Assembly: GCA_916048095.2 (NCBI GenBank) | Contig: OU696575.1 | Coordinates: 6,772,001 to 6,836,000, forward strand | Direction of reading: 5' to 3' | Source: Sacculina carcini | Lineage: Eukaryota > Arthropoda > Thecostraca > Sacculinidae | Length of the DNA: 64,000 bases | Shown here: positions 63,359 to 64,000 of the stretch, in pieces | Layout of the letters: the number at the start of each line of letters is the position of its first letter | Numbering within the stretch: position 1 is the stretch's first letter | Program-made: the position numbers and the translations under genes | The notes under the pieces: model-generated | What the model was told of the DNA's origin: nothing | Seen by the model: only the letters and a program-made list of their open reading frames with translations | Databases searched by the model: none

Positions 63359-63972
63359 AGGGCTGCCAAAAGTTAACAAAGTTACTTTTTCAACTAAATG
63401 TCACATTTACATAAGCTACCTAAAACCGCATGAAAAAATTGTGTACCATAATTATTATAAAAGTTATTTGGTTACCAAAATATACCTTTTCATCGTTAGG
63501 TTAATTTTTTGCTTTTAGGTTACTTTTTATCCTCAGGTTACCTTTTCGTATTTTTCTTGTTATTGGGTATGTTTACCACGAAGTTTGGTGACATTTTGCA
63601 GATAAGAGGCACACAAATATGAGGATAAAATAGGAAAAGACATGGAATAGCAAGTCTGAAGTCAAGAAATGTCAAAAGTTTGGCTGTTATGATTTAGCAA
63701 TTATTATTCACCTTAACATCTGTGCTACTCGATATGTATACGTTTTTGGGTCCGCAGGATAGTGCCAATCCATTTTAGGAAATGTCCACGAACCGGAGTG
63801 TGTCGTGAGATGTTTGGAGCGTGGCATAGTACGAGGTGTGAGCTCTCTATACCAGTTACCGCACTGTAGCACTTGACAGTACGAATTTACTTACCCAGGA
63901 ATTAGCAGGTGATTTTCAGGGTGTGAGATAGTGCAAATTGCCCACGTTTGACATTTATAAGACAGGGAGCAC
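63359..63972 (+). mobile_element. hAT-type MITE copy, right part ends near the window edge
   Basis: It starts TAGGGCTGCCAAAAGTTAAC and matches, without interruption, the pieces of the 37828-35150 copy, including CGATATGTATACGTTTTTGG and TAGGAAATGTCCACGAACCG. It fixes the original order of that interrupted copy. Confidence 0.75.
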
Positions 63973-64000
63973 AGGGTGTCCCATATGTTACATATGGGAA
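63973..64000 (+). mobile_element. Possible mariner-like terminus, cut by the window end
   Basis: CAGGGTGTCCCATATGTTAC resembles the terminus at 18052 (CAGGGTGTCCACAAAGTCC) and contains a small palindrome CCCATATG/CATATGGG. Too short to be sure. Confidence 0.35.

Overview
This window is repeat-rich DNA from an animal genome, most likely an invertebrate. The evidence is indirect. There are no bacterial-style operons. The recognisable coding matter is a mix typical of invertebrate repeats: hAT, piggyBac and Tc1/mariner DNA transposons, L2/CR1-type LINEs, a Penelope-like element, and Gypsy-type LTR retrotransposons. GT, TA and GACA/GACC microsatellites are abundant. I could not place the species. 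I found no convincing host protein-coding gene, tRNA, rRNA or CRISPR array; several short open frames remain unexplained and are described as such.

Layout. 1-695: 3' end of a Gypsy element. 1170-7620: DNA-transposon territory, with a 171-bp hAT MITE, an internally deleted hAT element, a piggyBac transposase (minus strand), a pair of inverted repeats enclosing both, and a 543-bp hAT-type MITE with exact 8-bp target duplications. 8350-15200: array of repeats built on the motif CCCGCCCGTYGTGCGG, split by a nearly whole Gypsy fossil (9062-13513) and followed by ~390-bp tandem units. 15240-18440: LINE scrap, second hAT-type MITE copy, a TA-flanked MITE and a mariner C-terminus. 18930-22917: CsRn1-like Gypsy fossil. 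22930-33976: LINE fragments of three kinds, stacked head to tail. 33977-35150: remains of a Penelope-like element with a GIY-YIG tail, hammerhead-like motifs and an 85-bp-arm inverted repeat. 35150-37828: a hAT-type MITE carrying two nested insertions. 37830-43950: mostly old, unassigned DNA with a LINE endonuclease scrap and a mariner N-terminus. 43952-45069: compact non-autonomous LTR element with PBS, PPT and 4-bp target duplication. 45600-47155: two hAT pieces. 47690-50115: 24-bp satellite, a perfect palindrome and a 5'-truncated LINE with a long open RT frame. 50441-58801: old Gypsy fossil with an almost complete LINE nested in it. 58971-62365 or beyond: another LTR fossil. 63359-64000: a further hAT-type MITE copy and a mariner-like end at the window edge.

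How the parts relate. The LINE copies at 26930-28140, 35575-36950 (minus), 39196-39838, 48060-50115 and 54540-58550 look like one L2-like group sharing a 3' end (GCGCTATATTAAATACATG then TTG repeats). The copies at 25240-26800 and 28140-31160 share a different GT-rich 3' end. In the nested LINE at 54540-58550, ORF1 and ORF2 lie in the same frame separated by one UGA, and the endonuclease frame has no AUG at all; this suggests read-through expression and is the observation I would follow first. The second is the Penelope-like remnant with ribozyme-like motifs at 34060-34990.
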